From Desulfobacterales bacterium (GTDB lineage Bacteria; Desulfobacterota; Desulfobacteria; Desulfobacterales; JAIPEE01), in NCBI GenBank assembly GCA_021737275.1, contig JAIPEE010000007.1, positions 1 to 64,000 on the forward strand: a stretch of 64,000 nucleotides of DNA, given 5' to 3'. The notes beneath the pieces were generated by a model. That model was not told the DNA's origin, did not search any database, and saw only the letters and a program-made list of their open reading frames with translations. Below are positions 25,368 to 33,976 of this stretch, piece by piece (the stretch's first letter is position 1; every line of letters starts with the position of its first letter). A program made the translations under genes and the position numbers.

Positions 25368-25397
25368 AAGGATTTCAGATGTTTACCTGAAATCCTT
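25368..25397 (-). terminator. Terminator of tRNA-Leu
   Basis: Arms AAGGATTTCAG (25368-25378) and CTGAAATCCTT (25387-25397) are followed on the minus strand by TTATTATTTAG. It begins 11 bases beyond the tRNA 3' end. Confidence 0.65.
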
Positions 25398-25407
25398 AGT
25401 TTCTGTA

Positions 25408-25494
25408 TGGTGCCGGAGGCGAGAATCGAACTCGCACAGGATTGCTCCCGGAGGATTTTGAGTCCTCTGCGTCTACCAATTTCACCACTCCGGC
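25408..25494 (-). tRNA. tRNA-Leu (anticodon CAA)
   Basis: On the minus strand an 87-base class II tRNA folds with acceptor stem GCCGGAG/CTCCGGC, an encoded CCA end, an anticodon stem GAGGA/TCCTC around loop CTCAAAA (CAA anticodon), a variable arm and a T arm with GTTCGATTC. It reads UUG codons. Confidence 0.95.
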
Positions 25495-25543
25495 ACAGGA
25501 CTGACTTTATATGTTAAACGACAGATAACTGTCAAGAATATCT

Positions 25544-26203
25544 TTATAAAGCCGCGAAAAGATCTTCTGCAGATACGGTTCCTTCACGGATAACTTGAGG
25601 GTCATTGTTGGTCACATCAACAACCGTAGATCCCAGCCCGCCTTTTAGTTGGCCGGCATCAATTATCAGGTCAAGCTTTTCAATAAGAGAAGGCTCAAGC
25701 TCGCTGCAATTAAAACAGCCTTCCTGCCCGGACAGGTTAGCACTGGTAGCTGTAATCGGCCTTTTAAAGGATTTCATTATTAACCGTGAAAAAGGATGTT
25801 CCGGTAACCGGATGCCTATTTTTCCCGTACCGGCGATCAGCCTTTGCGGCAGTGTGTCTTTTGCCTTAAAAATAAGGGTAAGCTTGCCCGGCCAGAAGAT
25901 TTCCATAAGCGTACTTGCAACAGGAGGTATCTCCTCAACATACTCTTTCAGCTCATCTTTATTTAAAATGAGCATGGAAAGCGGCTTATCCATCGGCCGG
26001 CCCTTGATGTTATAAACCCGTTCAACAGCTTCGGGGTTCAATGCATCGGCACCAATACCGTAAAGATGTCTTGTCGGAAATGAGATAATGCCACCCTCAT
26101 TGAGTACCTTGACCGTTGCTTCGATAGCCACAAGTCCCGGGAACTGGGGGTCAATTTTTATTGTCTTATCTGTAGTCTGCAAGTTTTTCCGCCTTTTTTT
26201 CAA
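25544..26203 (-). CDS. Sua5/YrdC/YciO family protein (L-threonylcarbamoyladenylate synthase)
   Basis: The 219-residue single-domain protein has the YrdC signature: GGIISFPTRHLYGIGADA near residue 37, KGRPMDKPLSMLI near residue 67 and the RPITATSANLSG block near residue 149. TsaC/Sua5 enzymes make threonylcarbamoyl-AMP from threonine, bicarbonate and ATP for the t6A37 modification of ANN-decoding tRNAs. The usual PTETVYGLG motif reads PTRHLYGIG here, a mild departure seen in YciO-like members, so the paralogue type is less certain. The start overlaps the end of purDE by 38 bases in another frame, and translation is probably coupled. Confidence 0.85.
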   Translation of the reverse strand: MKKRRKNLQTTDKTIKIDPQFPGLVAIEATVKVLNEGGIISFPTRHLYGIGADALNPEAVERVYNIKGRPMDKPLSMLILNKDELKEYVEEIPPVASTLMEIFWPGKLTLIFKAKDTLPQRLIAGTGKIGIRLPEHPFSRLIMKSFKRPITATSANLSGQEGCFNCSELEPSLIEKLDLIIDAGQLKGGLGSTVVDVTNNDPQVIREGTVSAEDLFAAL

Positions 26204-27938
26204 CCTGAGCTGCCATCTCCTTTTTAAAGTCTACAAGCTTTTGGGCCAAATCGTCATTTCCCAAAGCAAGGATCTGAGCAGCAAGAATACCGGCATTTTT
26301 TGCACCGGATTTACCAATTGATACGGTGGCCACGGGAATACCCGGGGGCATCTGGACCGTTGAAAGCAGTGAATCCATTCCCTTGAGACACGATGAATCA
26401 ATGGGAACGCCGATTACCGGCAAAATTGTATGGGCAGCAAGCACACCTGCAAGGTGAGCTGCATGGCCGGCACCGGCAATAACAACCTTTATACCACGTT
26501 TTTTTGCATTTTCTGCAAGTGCCGAAGCTTTTGCAGGGCTCCGGTGTGCAGAAGCAACGGTCATCTCAAAAGAAATACCGAATTTTTTGAAAATTGCAAC
26601 AGCTGATTCCATAACACCAAGATCCGAATCGCTTCCCATGATAACCAGCACTTCGGGTTTCCTTTTAAGTCGCCTGACTGCTTTCATGCCAATATCCTTT
26701 CTGAAAAAGACATTTGTCCATCTGATTTTTGATGTTGCCTGGTAGGCTTTTTCAATGGCTTTTTCTACTGTATCACCGAGGGCTGTTACGCCCAGCACCC
26801 GTCCGCCTGTGGCTGTAATGGTTTTGCCTTGTGCAGTCGTACCCGCATGGAAAACGGTAACATCTTTCATGCGGCCGGCTTTATCAAGACCTGAAATGAC
26901 CATGCCTTTTTTATATTTTCCGGGATATCCGCCGGAAGCCATAACAATACAGACCGAAGCCCGATCATCAATATCCAGGCTGCACTCATCAAGCTTTTCA
27001 TCAATAACGGCTTCCATGATTGGAACAATATCACTTTTTACACGAACCAGAAGAGGCTGTGCTTCGGGGTCACCAAAACGGCCGTTAAACTCCAGCACTT
27101 TAATTTTATCATGATCAATCATCAGTCCGGCATAAAGCACACCCTTATATGGGCACCCTTCGGCAGCCATACCTTTTACGGTGGGAATCATGACTTCATT
27201 CATAATTTTTTTATGCATAAAAGGGTCAACAACAGGTGCAGGCGAATAGGCGCCCATACCGCCGGTATTGGGGCCCTTGTCATCATCAAAAACGGCTTTA
27301 TGGTCCTGAGATGTCGGCAGCGGTAAAATGGTTTTACCATCTGTAAAGGCGATAAAGGAGGCCTCTTCACCTTTAAGGCACTCTTCGATAACAACCCTGG
27401 CTCCGGCATCGCCATAGGCATTGTCCAGCATGATCTCCTTGAGGGCTTTTTCTGCCTGCTTCATGGTTTCACAGACGATAACACCCTTACCGGCAGCCAG
27501 GCCGTCGGCCTTTACTACTACAGGTGCACCCATTTTTTTCAGGTATGCGTCAGCCTTTTTATAATCGGTAAAAGAGTCGCCTTTTGCAGTTGGAACACCG
27601 GACTTAATCATAATATTTTTTGAAAAAGCCTTGCTGGCTTCAATCTGTGCAGCCTTTTTGGATGGGCCGAAAATACGGAGATCCTCTTTTTCAAAAATAT
27701 CAACAATGCCGTTGGAAAGCGGTGCTTCAGGACCAACAACGGTAAGATCGATCGCCTCTTTTTTTGCAAACGCCAGCAGGCCATCAATATCATCAGCATT
27801 AATGGGGATACATTTGGCCAGGCGGGTCATGCCGGCATTACCGGGGGCACAAAATACTTTCTTTACATCCGGACTCTGTGCAATTTTCCAGACCAGTGTA
27901 TGTTCTCTTCCACCACTTCCAACAACAAGAACCTTCAT
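26166..27938 (-). CDS. purDE: PurD-PurE fusion: phosphoribosylamine-glycine ligase / N5-CAIR mutase
   Basis: The 590-residue protein has two complete purine enzymes in one chain. Residues 1 to about 422 are GAR synthetase: MKVLVVGSGGREH at the start, an ATP-grasp domain with APVVVKADGLAAGKGV and EFNGRFGDPEAQ. Residues from about 430 onward are PurE: VLVIMGSDSDLGVMESA, the SAHRSP catalytic histidine loop, AGAGHAAHLAGVLAAHT and VATVSIGKSGAKNAG. The linker is short. PurD makes GAR, and PurE rearranges N5-CAIR or carboxylates AIR several steps later, so the fusion joins non-consecutive steps of IMP synthesis. No other purine genes are adjacent. Confidence 0.93.
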   Translation of the reverse strand: MKVLVVGSGGREHTLVWKIAQSPDVKKVFCAPGNAGMTRLAKCIPINADDIDGLLAFAKKEAIDLTVVGPEAPLSNGIVDIFEKEDLRIFGPSKKAAQIEASKAFSKNIMIKSGVPTAKGDSFTDYKKADAYLKKMGAPVVVKADGLAAGKGVIVCETMKQAEKALKEIMLDNAYGDAGARVVIEECLKGEEASFIAFTDGKTILPLPTSQDHKAVFDDDKGPNTGGMGAYSPAPVVDPFMHKKIMNEVMIPTVKGMAAEGCPYKGVLYAGLMIDHDKIKVLEFNGRFGDPEAQPLLVRVKSDIVPIMEAVIDEKLDECSLDIDDRASVCIVMASGGYPGKYKKGMVISGLDKAGRMKDVTVFHAGTTAQGKTITATGGRVLGVTALGDTVEKAIEKAYQATSKIRWTNVFFRKDIGMKAVRRLKRKPEVLVIMGSDSDLGVMESAVAIFKKFGISFEMTVASAHRSPAKASALAENAKKRGIKVVIAGAGHAAHLAGVLAAHTILPVIGVPIDSSCLKGMDSLLSTVQMPPGIPVATVSIGKSGAKNAGILAAQILALGNDDLAQKLVDFKKEMAAQVEKKAEKLADYR

Positions 27939-27964
27939 TCAACTCTCCTTAAACTTATAAAATA

Positions 27965-28945
27965 TCAATTCACAATAGTTTCAGTGTTTTGTGGTTTTTC
28001 TAAATGTTTCCGGGATTTATTTTCCAGCGCCAGTTCAATCATCCTATCCATCAGCTTACTGAAAGAGATTCCTGCTGTTTCTGCTGCAAGCGGCAGCAGG
28101 CTCGTTTGGGTCATACCGGGTATCGTATTGGTTTCCAGAATAAATATTTCTTCATCTCTGATGATCATATCTGTCCGGCTGCAGCCTTTACAGAACAGGG
28201 CTTGGTGAGCCCTTTTCGCTAACATTACGGACTTTTGAGCAAGCGTATCACTAATTCCGGCCGGGCAGATTTCCTGAGTTTCACCTGCCGTATATTTAGC
28301 TTTATAGTTGAAAAAGTCATGTGTTTTATTCGGGATGATTTCAACAATAGGCAAAGCCTCAAGATCATCATTTCCGATTATACTGACGGTTATCTCTATT
28401 CCTTCTATATAGGCTTCTATCATAACCGTATCATCATATAAAAAAGCGTCTTCAATGGCACCGGCAAGATCTTTTTCAGACTTAACAAGAGACATGCCGA
28501 TACTGGATCCGCCCTGGACCGGTTTGACAACAAGTGGCAGACCAAGCGCCTTTAGATAAAATACAGGATCAATTACATCCCCTTTTTTGAGGATAATATC
28601 CTTCGGTACCGGCAGGCCATTTTTTTCAAAAAGCAACTTTGAAGCCAGTTTATGCATGGCAATGGCGCTGCCAAGAACACCTGATCCCTGGTACGGGATG
28701 CCCAGAAGGTCAAGCATGCCCTGGATGGTGCCGTCTTCACCATAAGGGCCATGCAGAATAATTAAGGCAACATCTATTGTGCCGGCATCGGCAGTCAGTT
28801 TTGGCAGGTCGGTTTTAGGGTCATACCGGACAACATCATATTTGCTTTTATCAAGTGCATCAAAAACCTGATCGCCGCCGGCAAGCGAAACTTCCCGCTC
28901 TGAAGAGATACCGCCTGATAAAAGTGCAATGTTAAGTTTTTTCAT
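27965..28945 (-). CDS. ddl: D-alanine--D-alanine ligase
   Basis: The 326-residue ATP-grasp enzyme has the Ddl markers: GGISSEREVSLAGG at the N terminus, the HGPYGEDGTIQGMLDLLGIPYQGSG block near residue 65, KPVQGGSSIGM near residue 141 and the C-terminal ETNTIPGMT. It makes the D-Ala-D-Ala dipeptide for peptidoglycan precursors in the cytoplasm. The Y(Y)KAKY-type loop KAKYTAGETQE supports D-Ala rather than D-lactate as acceptor. The stop is 26 bases before purDE on the same strand, so cotranscription is likely. Confidence 0.95.
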   Translation of the reverse strand: MKKLNIALLSGGISSEREVSLAGGDQVFDALDKSKYDVVRYDPKTDLPKLTADAGTIDVALIILHGPYGEDGTIQGMLDLLGIPYQGSGVLGSAIAMHKLASKLLFEKNGLPVPKDIILKKGDVIDPVFYLKALGLPLVVKPVQGGSSIGMSLVKSEKDLAGAIEDAFLYDDTVMIEAYIEGIEITVSIIGNDDLEALPIVEIIPNKTHDFFNYKAKYTAGETQEICPAGISDTLAQKSVMLAKRAHQALFCKGCSRTDMIIRDEEIFILETNTIPGMTQTSLLPLAAETAGISFSKLMDRMIELALENKSRKHLEKPQNTETIVN

Positions 28946-28976
28946 CTTCTTATTAACTCGTTCATCTAATATAAGA

Positions 28977-29360
28977 TTATTTACCTTTTTTTTCAGGCGT
29001 TATTCGTGTTGCAAGTTTGTCCAGATAATACTGCGGCATTTCATGTCTGATAGATGTGTCCCGGACAGAATTCAGTTTTAAAATCATGAAGTTCAATTTT
29101 TTCAAAATCTTGTATCGCTCTGCCTCATCTTTTATGCCAGCCAGAAGATCTTCCGTTTTCCGGATTTCTTTTTTAAGCTCAATTTCCGGCGGCAGGTAAT
29201 CCGCATTCTTTAGAATCTTATATGCCATCTTGAGATCTTCCGGAACATTGGCATCATCAAACACAAGCGGTCTTCCAGAGCCCTCAAGATTATCAAATTG
29301 GCCTGTTTTTTGGGCCTTTAAAATGCGTTCTTCAATTATTTTTTCAAAACCGGTAATCAT
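28977..29360 (-). CDS. DUF1992 (DnaJ C28-like) family protein
   Basis: The 127-residue protein matches the conserved DUF1992 core: FEKIIEERILKAQKTGQFDNLEGSGRPL, PEDLKMAYKILKNADYLPPEIELKKEI and a C-terminal coiled segment. The ATG at 29360 was chosen because GGAAATAATA precedes it; a TTG four codons earlier would add MEII. The domain occurs alone in bacteria and in human DNAJC28. Its biochemical role is unknown. No J-domain is present. It lies 31 bases upstream of ddl on the same strand. Confidence 0.85.
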   Translation of the reverse strand: MITGFEKIIEERILKAQKTGQFDNLEGSGRPLVFDDANVPEDLKMAYKILKNADYLPPEIELKKEIRKTEDLLAGIKDEAERYKILKKLNFMILKLNSVRDTSIRHEMPQYYLDKLATRITPEKKGK

Positions 29361-29438
29361 TATTATTTCCAAACATATACTAAAATAGACGATAATATAT
29401 TAAACTCATTGATTCTTTTCAAGTTATAAACTGAAAAA

Positions 29439-29475
29439 AATAAGCCCGGGGCAATAAGTTGCCGCCGGGCTTATT
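29439..29475 (-). terminator. Terminator of the porin gene
   Basis: Arms AATAAGCCCGG (29439-29449) and CCGGGCTTATT (29465-29475) are followed on the minus strand by seven T. It lies 29 bases past the porin stop. Confidence 0.88.
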
Positions 29476-29504
29476 ATGAGGAGTGTAATGAAGAGGGGTT
29501 TTAT

Positions 29505-30551
29505 TTAAAAATCAATACGCCATTGCGCGCCAACGTATAAGATATCGCCTTGATCAGTACCGGCCACATCTTCATCGAAGTCAAGAAAACCAATTTCAGG
29601 CGTTATGCGGAAATTTTTTAAGATGCTGAATTTAGCCTGAAGATAGTATGACATGTTTTCTTCTTCTTCGTTGTTACCGCGCTCATCTTTGGCATAACCG
29701 ATACCGGCTTCAATGTTTGTTTTATCGTTAACTTTGAAACCGGCTACACCAACAACGCCCATATTCTCACTGTCTTCATCGTTAACACCGTCGAAGGTGC
29801 TATATGTTTCATTGTAAGTGGAGTCCATACCACCATAATTGCCAAGGTTCTGACCAAAAGAGATTTTAGCCTTTACATACATGGGATCGAGATCAGCTCT
29901 TGCGCCTACTGCAAAGACATAAGAATCAACATCCATATCTTTTGTGCCGAATGTTTCTTCATATGTCTGGTAACCACCATAGAGGTCAATGCCGAAGTTG
30001 CTCATATCCATGGTGTAGCTTGCTTCAACAAGAGGAATAGTAACGTCAACAGTGTCATCTGCCGTACCGTCTGCATCAGGTGAAACAAAAGCAAGCTTAA
30101 AGTTGTCAAATGTCATCTGAATCATCGGTTTACGGCCCGGCTGCAGATCACCAAAACCTTCAAGGGCAAGATCTTCACCCCAAACCTGGCCACTGTATGC
30201 ATCATCAACCGGTGTGTAGGTCTGGCCAACAAGAAGCTCGCCTGCGCCAAAGTTGTAAGTACCATAAATGTGACGGGTTTCAACAGCCTTGCCGTCATTG
30301 GCGCCGTTCAGCGCTACTTCAACACGTCCGTTAATTTTTTCTCCCTTGAACTTTGCACCAAAACGGGAGTTGCCCTGCAGGTCCCAGAGGAGATCTGAGT
30401 CGCCGTCAGTGTTACCGATAATTTCTTCACTATAATCTTCCCAGAAAGTTGCCATTCTTGCACTGCCGTACAAAGATACATCTGATGCTGATGCTGATCC
30501 GGCAGCAGCAATCATCATGGCTGCTACAAAAAGAACTAATAATTTTTTCAT
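29505..30551 (-). CDS. Outer-membrane beta-barrel porin
   Basis: The 348-residue protein has a clear signal peptide (MKKLLVLFVAAMMIAAAGSA, cleavage near ASA-SD). The mature part is acidic, with alternating short amphipathic strands, YGSARMATFW at the first strand, and a terminal aromatic VGAQWRIDF as recognised by the BAM machinery. The aspartate-rich loops and glycine pattern are those of Gram-negative general porins. Substrate selectivity cannot be predicted. The gene stands alone, with its own terminator and a long AT-rich upstream region, which fits a strongly expressed, separately regulated gene. Confidence 0.85.
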   Translation of the reverse strand: MKKLLVLFVAAMMIAAAGSASASDVSLYGSARMATFWEDYSEEIIGNTDGDSDLLWDLQGNSRFGAKFKGEKINGRVEVALNGANDGKAVETRHIYGTYNFGAGELLVGQTYTPVDDAYSGQVWGEDLALEGFGDLQPGRKPMIQMTFDNFKLAFVSPDADGTADDTVDVTIPLVEASYTMDMSNFGIDLYGGYQTYEETFGTKDMDVDSYVFAVGARADLDPMYVKAKISFGQNLGNYGGMDSTYNETYSTFDGVNDEDSENMGVVGVAGFKVNDKTNIEAGIGYAKDERGNNEEEENMSYYLQAKFSILKNFRITPEIGFLDFDEDVAGTDQGDILYVGAQWRIDF

Positions 30552-30937
30552 TTCATCTGCTCCTAGATTTAAATGTTATTTTAAAAAAATGCTTACTTAC
30601 CTCTTCATCATCTTCGGTTTATAATGCTCAAAAGGATATTAACTAATATTGAATTGTTTTAAACACGAAGAGTGTTAAGGAATTATTAGCAAAAAGTGAG
30701 ACTTCAACTAGAATGATAAATAATATGAATAATAAATAATAAATAATAGCGCGGTAAAAAGATTCAAGAAAAAAGCTCTTTTCATAAAAAAACACATCTT
30801 TTCTTAATAAAAGCATAACGTAAAAAACAGATAAACAAATATATGCAAATTATGCAAGGTTTTGAGCCCATACCTGAAAACAGAGGACCCAAGCCTGTAT
30901 AACTTTTTTAACCGTGCTTTTCAAAGAAGGAGAAAGT
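30552..30937. other. Intergenic region upstream of porin and PAP2 genes
   Basis: These 386 very AT-rich bases separate two divergent genes. They contain short runs of ATAATAAAT-type repetition near 30716-30750 but no open frame or stable hairpin that can be supported. The porin ribosome site (AGGAGCAGATGAA) is at its left edge. Confidence 0.5.
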
Positions 30938-31468
30938 ATGAAAAGCTTAGTAGAAAGTGTCAATCGGCTTGATCTTGCTTTTTTTATCAAGATATTTGAC
31001 CTTAACGGCAGAAAGGTAATTTCAGCCATACTACCGAGAATTTCACATAGTGCCAACGGATATTATTATCCGATAACACCCCTCATTATATATATGTTTG
31101 ATGAAAAGACGGCATGGTCCTTTCTTTTGAGCTCTCTGATCGCTTTTGCCATAGAAATGCCAGTTTATAAGATTGTCAAAAACCTGGTAAAGCGTGATCG
31201 GCCATGTCATGCCTGCCGGAATATTCAGCAGCGAACATCACCTATCGATCGGTTCAGTTTTCCATCAGGCCACACAGCGGCGGCCTTTGTCATGGCAACC
31301 ATCACAAGTTATCATTTTCCAATTTTTGCTCCGACCGCTTTTTTATGGGCACTGCTGGTAGGTATGTCCAGAATCTATCTGGGAGTTCATTATCCAACAG
31401 ATACAATGGCAGGAACGCTTCTTGGTATAATGAGCGCACTTTTCGGCATTATGTTTGGTGCAATTTAA
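30938..31468 (+). CDS. PAP2 superfamily membrane phosphatase
   Basis: The 176-residue membrane protein shows all three phosphatase motifs: KNLVKRDRP near residue 81, PSGH near residue 105 and SRIYLGVHYPTD near residue 146. These are embedded in hydrophobic helices. PAP2 enzymes dephosphorylate lipid phosphates such as undecaprenyl pyrophosphate or phosphatidate at the membrane. The ATG at 30938 with AAGAAGGAG upstream was preferred over an earlier in-frame codon. It is 20 bases from the glycosyltransferase gene, so the pair may serve envelope glycolipid or isoprenoid-carrier metabolism. Confidence 0.9.
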   Translation: MKSLVESVNRLDLAFFIKIFDLNGRKVISAILPRISHSANGYYYPITPLIIYMFDEKTAWSFLLSSLIAFAIEMPVYKIVKNLVKRDRPCHACRNIQQRTSPIDRFSFPSGHTAAAFVMATITSYHFPIFAPTAFLWALLVGMSRIYLGVHYPTDTMAGTLLGIMSALFGIMFGAI

Positions 31469-31488
31469 TTTTATAATAAGAAATAAAT

Positions 31489-32460
31489 ATGAATATACTT
31501 TATGGGGTACAGACAACAGGGTACGGCCATATCAGTCGTTCACGTGAACTGGTGAGAAACTTAAAAACACTGGGTCATCATGTGCATGTTGTTTTCTCCG
31601 GCCAGAACGCCTCAATGCGAAATGATTTTGATGATTTTCAGCCGTATAAAATATTTAAAGGGATAAGGTTCTACAGGGATGTCCGGGCATATGATGTGTC
31701 CGGTATAGACCTTGTTGTTACAGATTTTGAACCAATTACAGCGCGTATTGGTAAAAAACATAATATACCGGTTATAGGGGTGGCACATCAGTATGCGTTT
31801 TTGCATGATATTCCTATGGATGGTGCCAACCCTTTGGCAAAATGGATACTGAGAAATTTTGCTGATGTTGATATTCCTGTAGGGCTTCACTGGCACCATT
31901 TTGGAAATTCGATCTTGCCGCCTATTGTACCGCATGATTTTAAAGCAGGAGAAACATCGGCCGCAGACAAAATTGTAGTATACTTGCCGTTTGAAAATAT
32001 GCTTGATATTGGTGCGGCACTGACCTCCATAAAATCTCATCAGTTTTATATATATTGCAAAATCGATTCACCATTAAATAACAGTCATATTCACTGGCGG
32101 CCCATATCCAGAGATGATTTTTTAAAGGATCTTTCTGACTGCAGCGGCGTTATCTGCAATTCAGGATTTGAGTTGGTAAGCGAAGCGATTCATGTCGGAA
32201 AAAAAGTGCTGGTCAAACCGCTTTCCGGACAGATGGAGCAGTTTTCCAATGCCAGGGCATTAACTGAACTGAAGCTGGGCCAGGTTATGCGTACTTTAAA
32301 CAGTAATAAAATTGATGGCTGGCTGACGGAACCTCAACCTGATCCCATATGTTATCCGGATGTTGCCCGTATTATTGCTGAATGGGTGGACAGTAAAAAC
32401 TGGCACGATGTTGATAGTCTTTCCAGAGCAACATGGCGGAAAATGGGGATCACAGTATAG
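31489..32460 (+). CDS. Glycosyltransferase of the MJ1255/GT28-like family
   Basis: The 323-residue protein starts with the GT-B type YGVQTTGYGHISRSREL loop, a signature of the MJ1255/VC2487 group related to GT28 enzymes such as MurG. Its C-terminal domain has GVICNSGFELVSEAIHVGKKVLVKPLSGQMEQFSNA, the nucleotide-sugar binding region. It probably transfers a sugar from an NDP donor to a lipid or polysaccharide acceptor on the cytoplasmic side. The acceptor is unknown. It follows the PAP2 gene closely. It ends in TAG, and unlike most TAG-ending genes here the next in-frame stop is 35 codons further on. Confidence 0.82.
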   Translation: MNILYGVQTTGYGHISRSRELVRNLKTLGHHVHVVFSGQNASMRNDFDDFQPYKIFKGIRFYRDVRAYDVSGIDLVVTDFEPITARIGKKHNIPVIGVAHQYAFLHDIPMDGANPLAKWILRNFADVDIPVGLHWHHFGNSILPPIVPHDFKAGETSAADKIVVYLPFENMLDIGAALTSIKSHQFYIYCKIDSPLNNSHIHWRPISRDDFLKDLSDCSGVICNSGFELVSEAIHVGKKVLVKPLSGQMEQFSNARALTELKLGQVMRTLNSNKIDGWLTEPQPDPICYPDVARIIAEWVDSKNWHDVDSLSRATWRKMGITV

Positions 32461-32483
32461 AAAAATCTTGTGAAGTTTTTTGT

Positions 32484-33887
32484 TTATAACCTTTTCACCC
32501 ATAACATATTTGTTGTTCCTGTTGTCCAAAGCGGATGGCCGGCGGTGATGACCACTACATCACCTTGAGAGACTTCTCCTGTTTTGATTGCGACTGTTGC
32601 GGCTGTGTCAATCATTTCATCCGTATCATTGCTGATTTCAACATAACAGGGATTGCATCCCCAATACAGGCATAATTTCCTGATAGATGTTTTATCCGGA
32701 GAAAGTGCGATCAGTTTTGGCTTTGGACGGAACCGGGAAATACGCATTGCTGTCGAGCCTGAGAATGTTGTTGCTACAATAGCGTCAGCATTTAAATTGT
32801 TGGCGAGAACACAAGAAGAACAGGCAACCGCTTTTGATATATCCTCTTCAGTTTTTAATTCAAGATATCTTTTATGGGGAAAATTTGCTTCGGTTGTTTC
32901 AGCAATACGTGCCATATATTTTACGGCTTCTATCGGATATTTTCCGTTGGCCGTTTCTTCTGACAGCATAATTGCATCGGTACCATCCAGTACAGCATTG
33001 GCAACATCAGCGGCTTCCGCCCGTGTCGGCCTTGGAGAATCCACCATCGAACGTAACATTTGGGTGGCAATAATAACCGGTTTGCCGGCCGCGTTGGATT
33101 TTTTTATGATCATTTTTTGAATACCGGGTACCCGGTCCAACGGAATCTCTACACCCAGATCACCACGCGCCACCATAACCGCATCTGATACGTCAATGAT
33201 TTCATCTATTGCATCAAGTGCTTCGTGCTTTTCAATTTTGGCGATTACAGGTACCTGTTTGTTAACTTTCGTCATCAACTCTTTTACGCATAATATATCT
33301 TCCGCCCTTCTGACAAAGGAGAGCGCTACATAATCAATATCACTGTTTAGTCCGAAAAAGAGATCTTTGCGATCTTTATCTGTTAAGGCCGGTGCTTTAA
33401 TAGAACCGTTTGGCAGGTTAACACCTTTATATGATGTTAAAACACCACCCGTAATTACATTACAGAATATTTCTTTTTCAGTTATTTTTTTAACAGTCAG
33501 TTCCATCATACCGTCTGCTAAAAGAATGCTGTCATTTTCCTTAACTTCAGAAGGTAAATTTTTATAGGAAACTGACACACGGTTATCTGATGCATCTACT
33601 TTTTCAGTTGTCAAAATAAGTGTTTGACCGGGCTTCAGGTATATTCCAGGGGCCTGAATCTTGCCGACTCTGATTTTAGGTCCGCAAAGGTCTTGCAGAA
33701 TCGCAACTGGTTTGCCGAGATTATCAGAAACAGAACGGATGATTTCAATTTTCTTTTTATGTTCTTCATGGGTTCCATGAGAAAAATTTAAACGGGCAAC
33801 ATCCATACCGTATTTAATTAACGCTTCTATGATATCCGGATGATCACTCGAAGGACCAATGGTACATACTATTTTAGTTTTTGGCAT
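32484..33887 (-). CDS. pyk: Pyruvate kinase
   Basis: The 467-residue protein has the classic order: TKIVCTIGPSSD at the N terminus, the ARLNFSHG substrate loop, a B domain, the catalytic-lysine region PVIAKIEKHEALDAIDEII, GDLGVEIP metal binding and MLSEETANGKYP. The length fits the plain tetrameric form without the extra C-terminal PEP-utiliser domain found in Bacillus enzymes. It converts PEP and ADP to pyruvate and ATP. It is a single-gene unit, convergent with the glycosyltransferase gene. Confidence 0.96.
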   Translation of the reverse strand: MPKTKIVCTIGPSSDHPDIIEALIKYGMDVARLNFSHGTHEEHKKKIEIIRSVSDNLGKPVAILQDLCGPKIRVGKIQAPGIYLKPGQTLILTTEKVDASDNRVSVSYKNLPSEVKENDSILLADGMMELTVKKITEKEIFCNVITGGVLTSYKGVNLPNGSIKAPALTDKDRKDLFFGLNSDIDYVALSFVRRAEDILCVKELMTKVNKQVPVIAKIEKHEALDAIDEIIDVSDAVMVARGDLGVEIPLDRVPGIQKMIIKKSNAAGKPVIIATQMLRSMVDSPRPTRAEAADVANAVLDGTDAIMLSEETANGKYPIEAVKYMARIAETTEANFPHKRYLELKTEEDISKAVACSSCVLANNLNADAIVATTFSGSTAMRISRFRPKPKLIALSPDKTSIRKLCLYWGCNPCYVEISNDTDEMIDTAATVAIKTGEVSQGDVVVITAGHPLWTTGTTNMLWVKRL

Positions 33888-33976
33888 AAGCCTCTTTTTT
33901 TGCCTTTTCTATAAAGTTAAACTAAGCGGATTTATTGTACCGCTCAGAAAGTTGAGCCCATTGCTGCTCGAAATAT

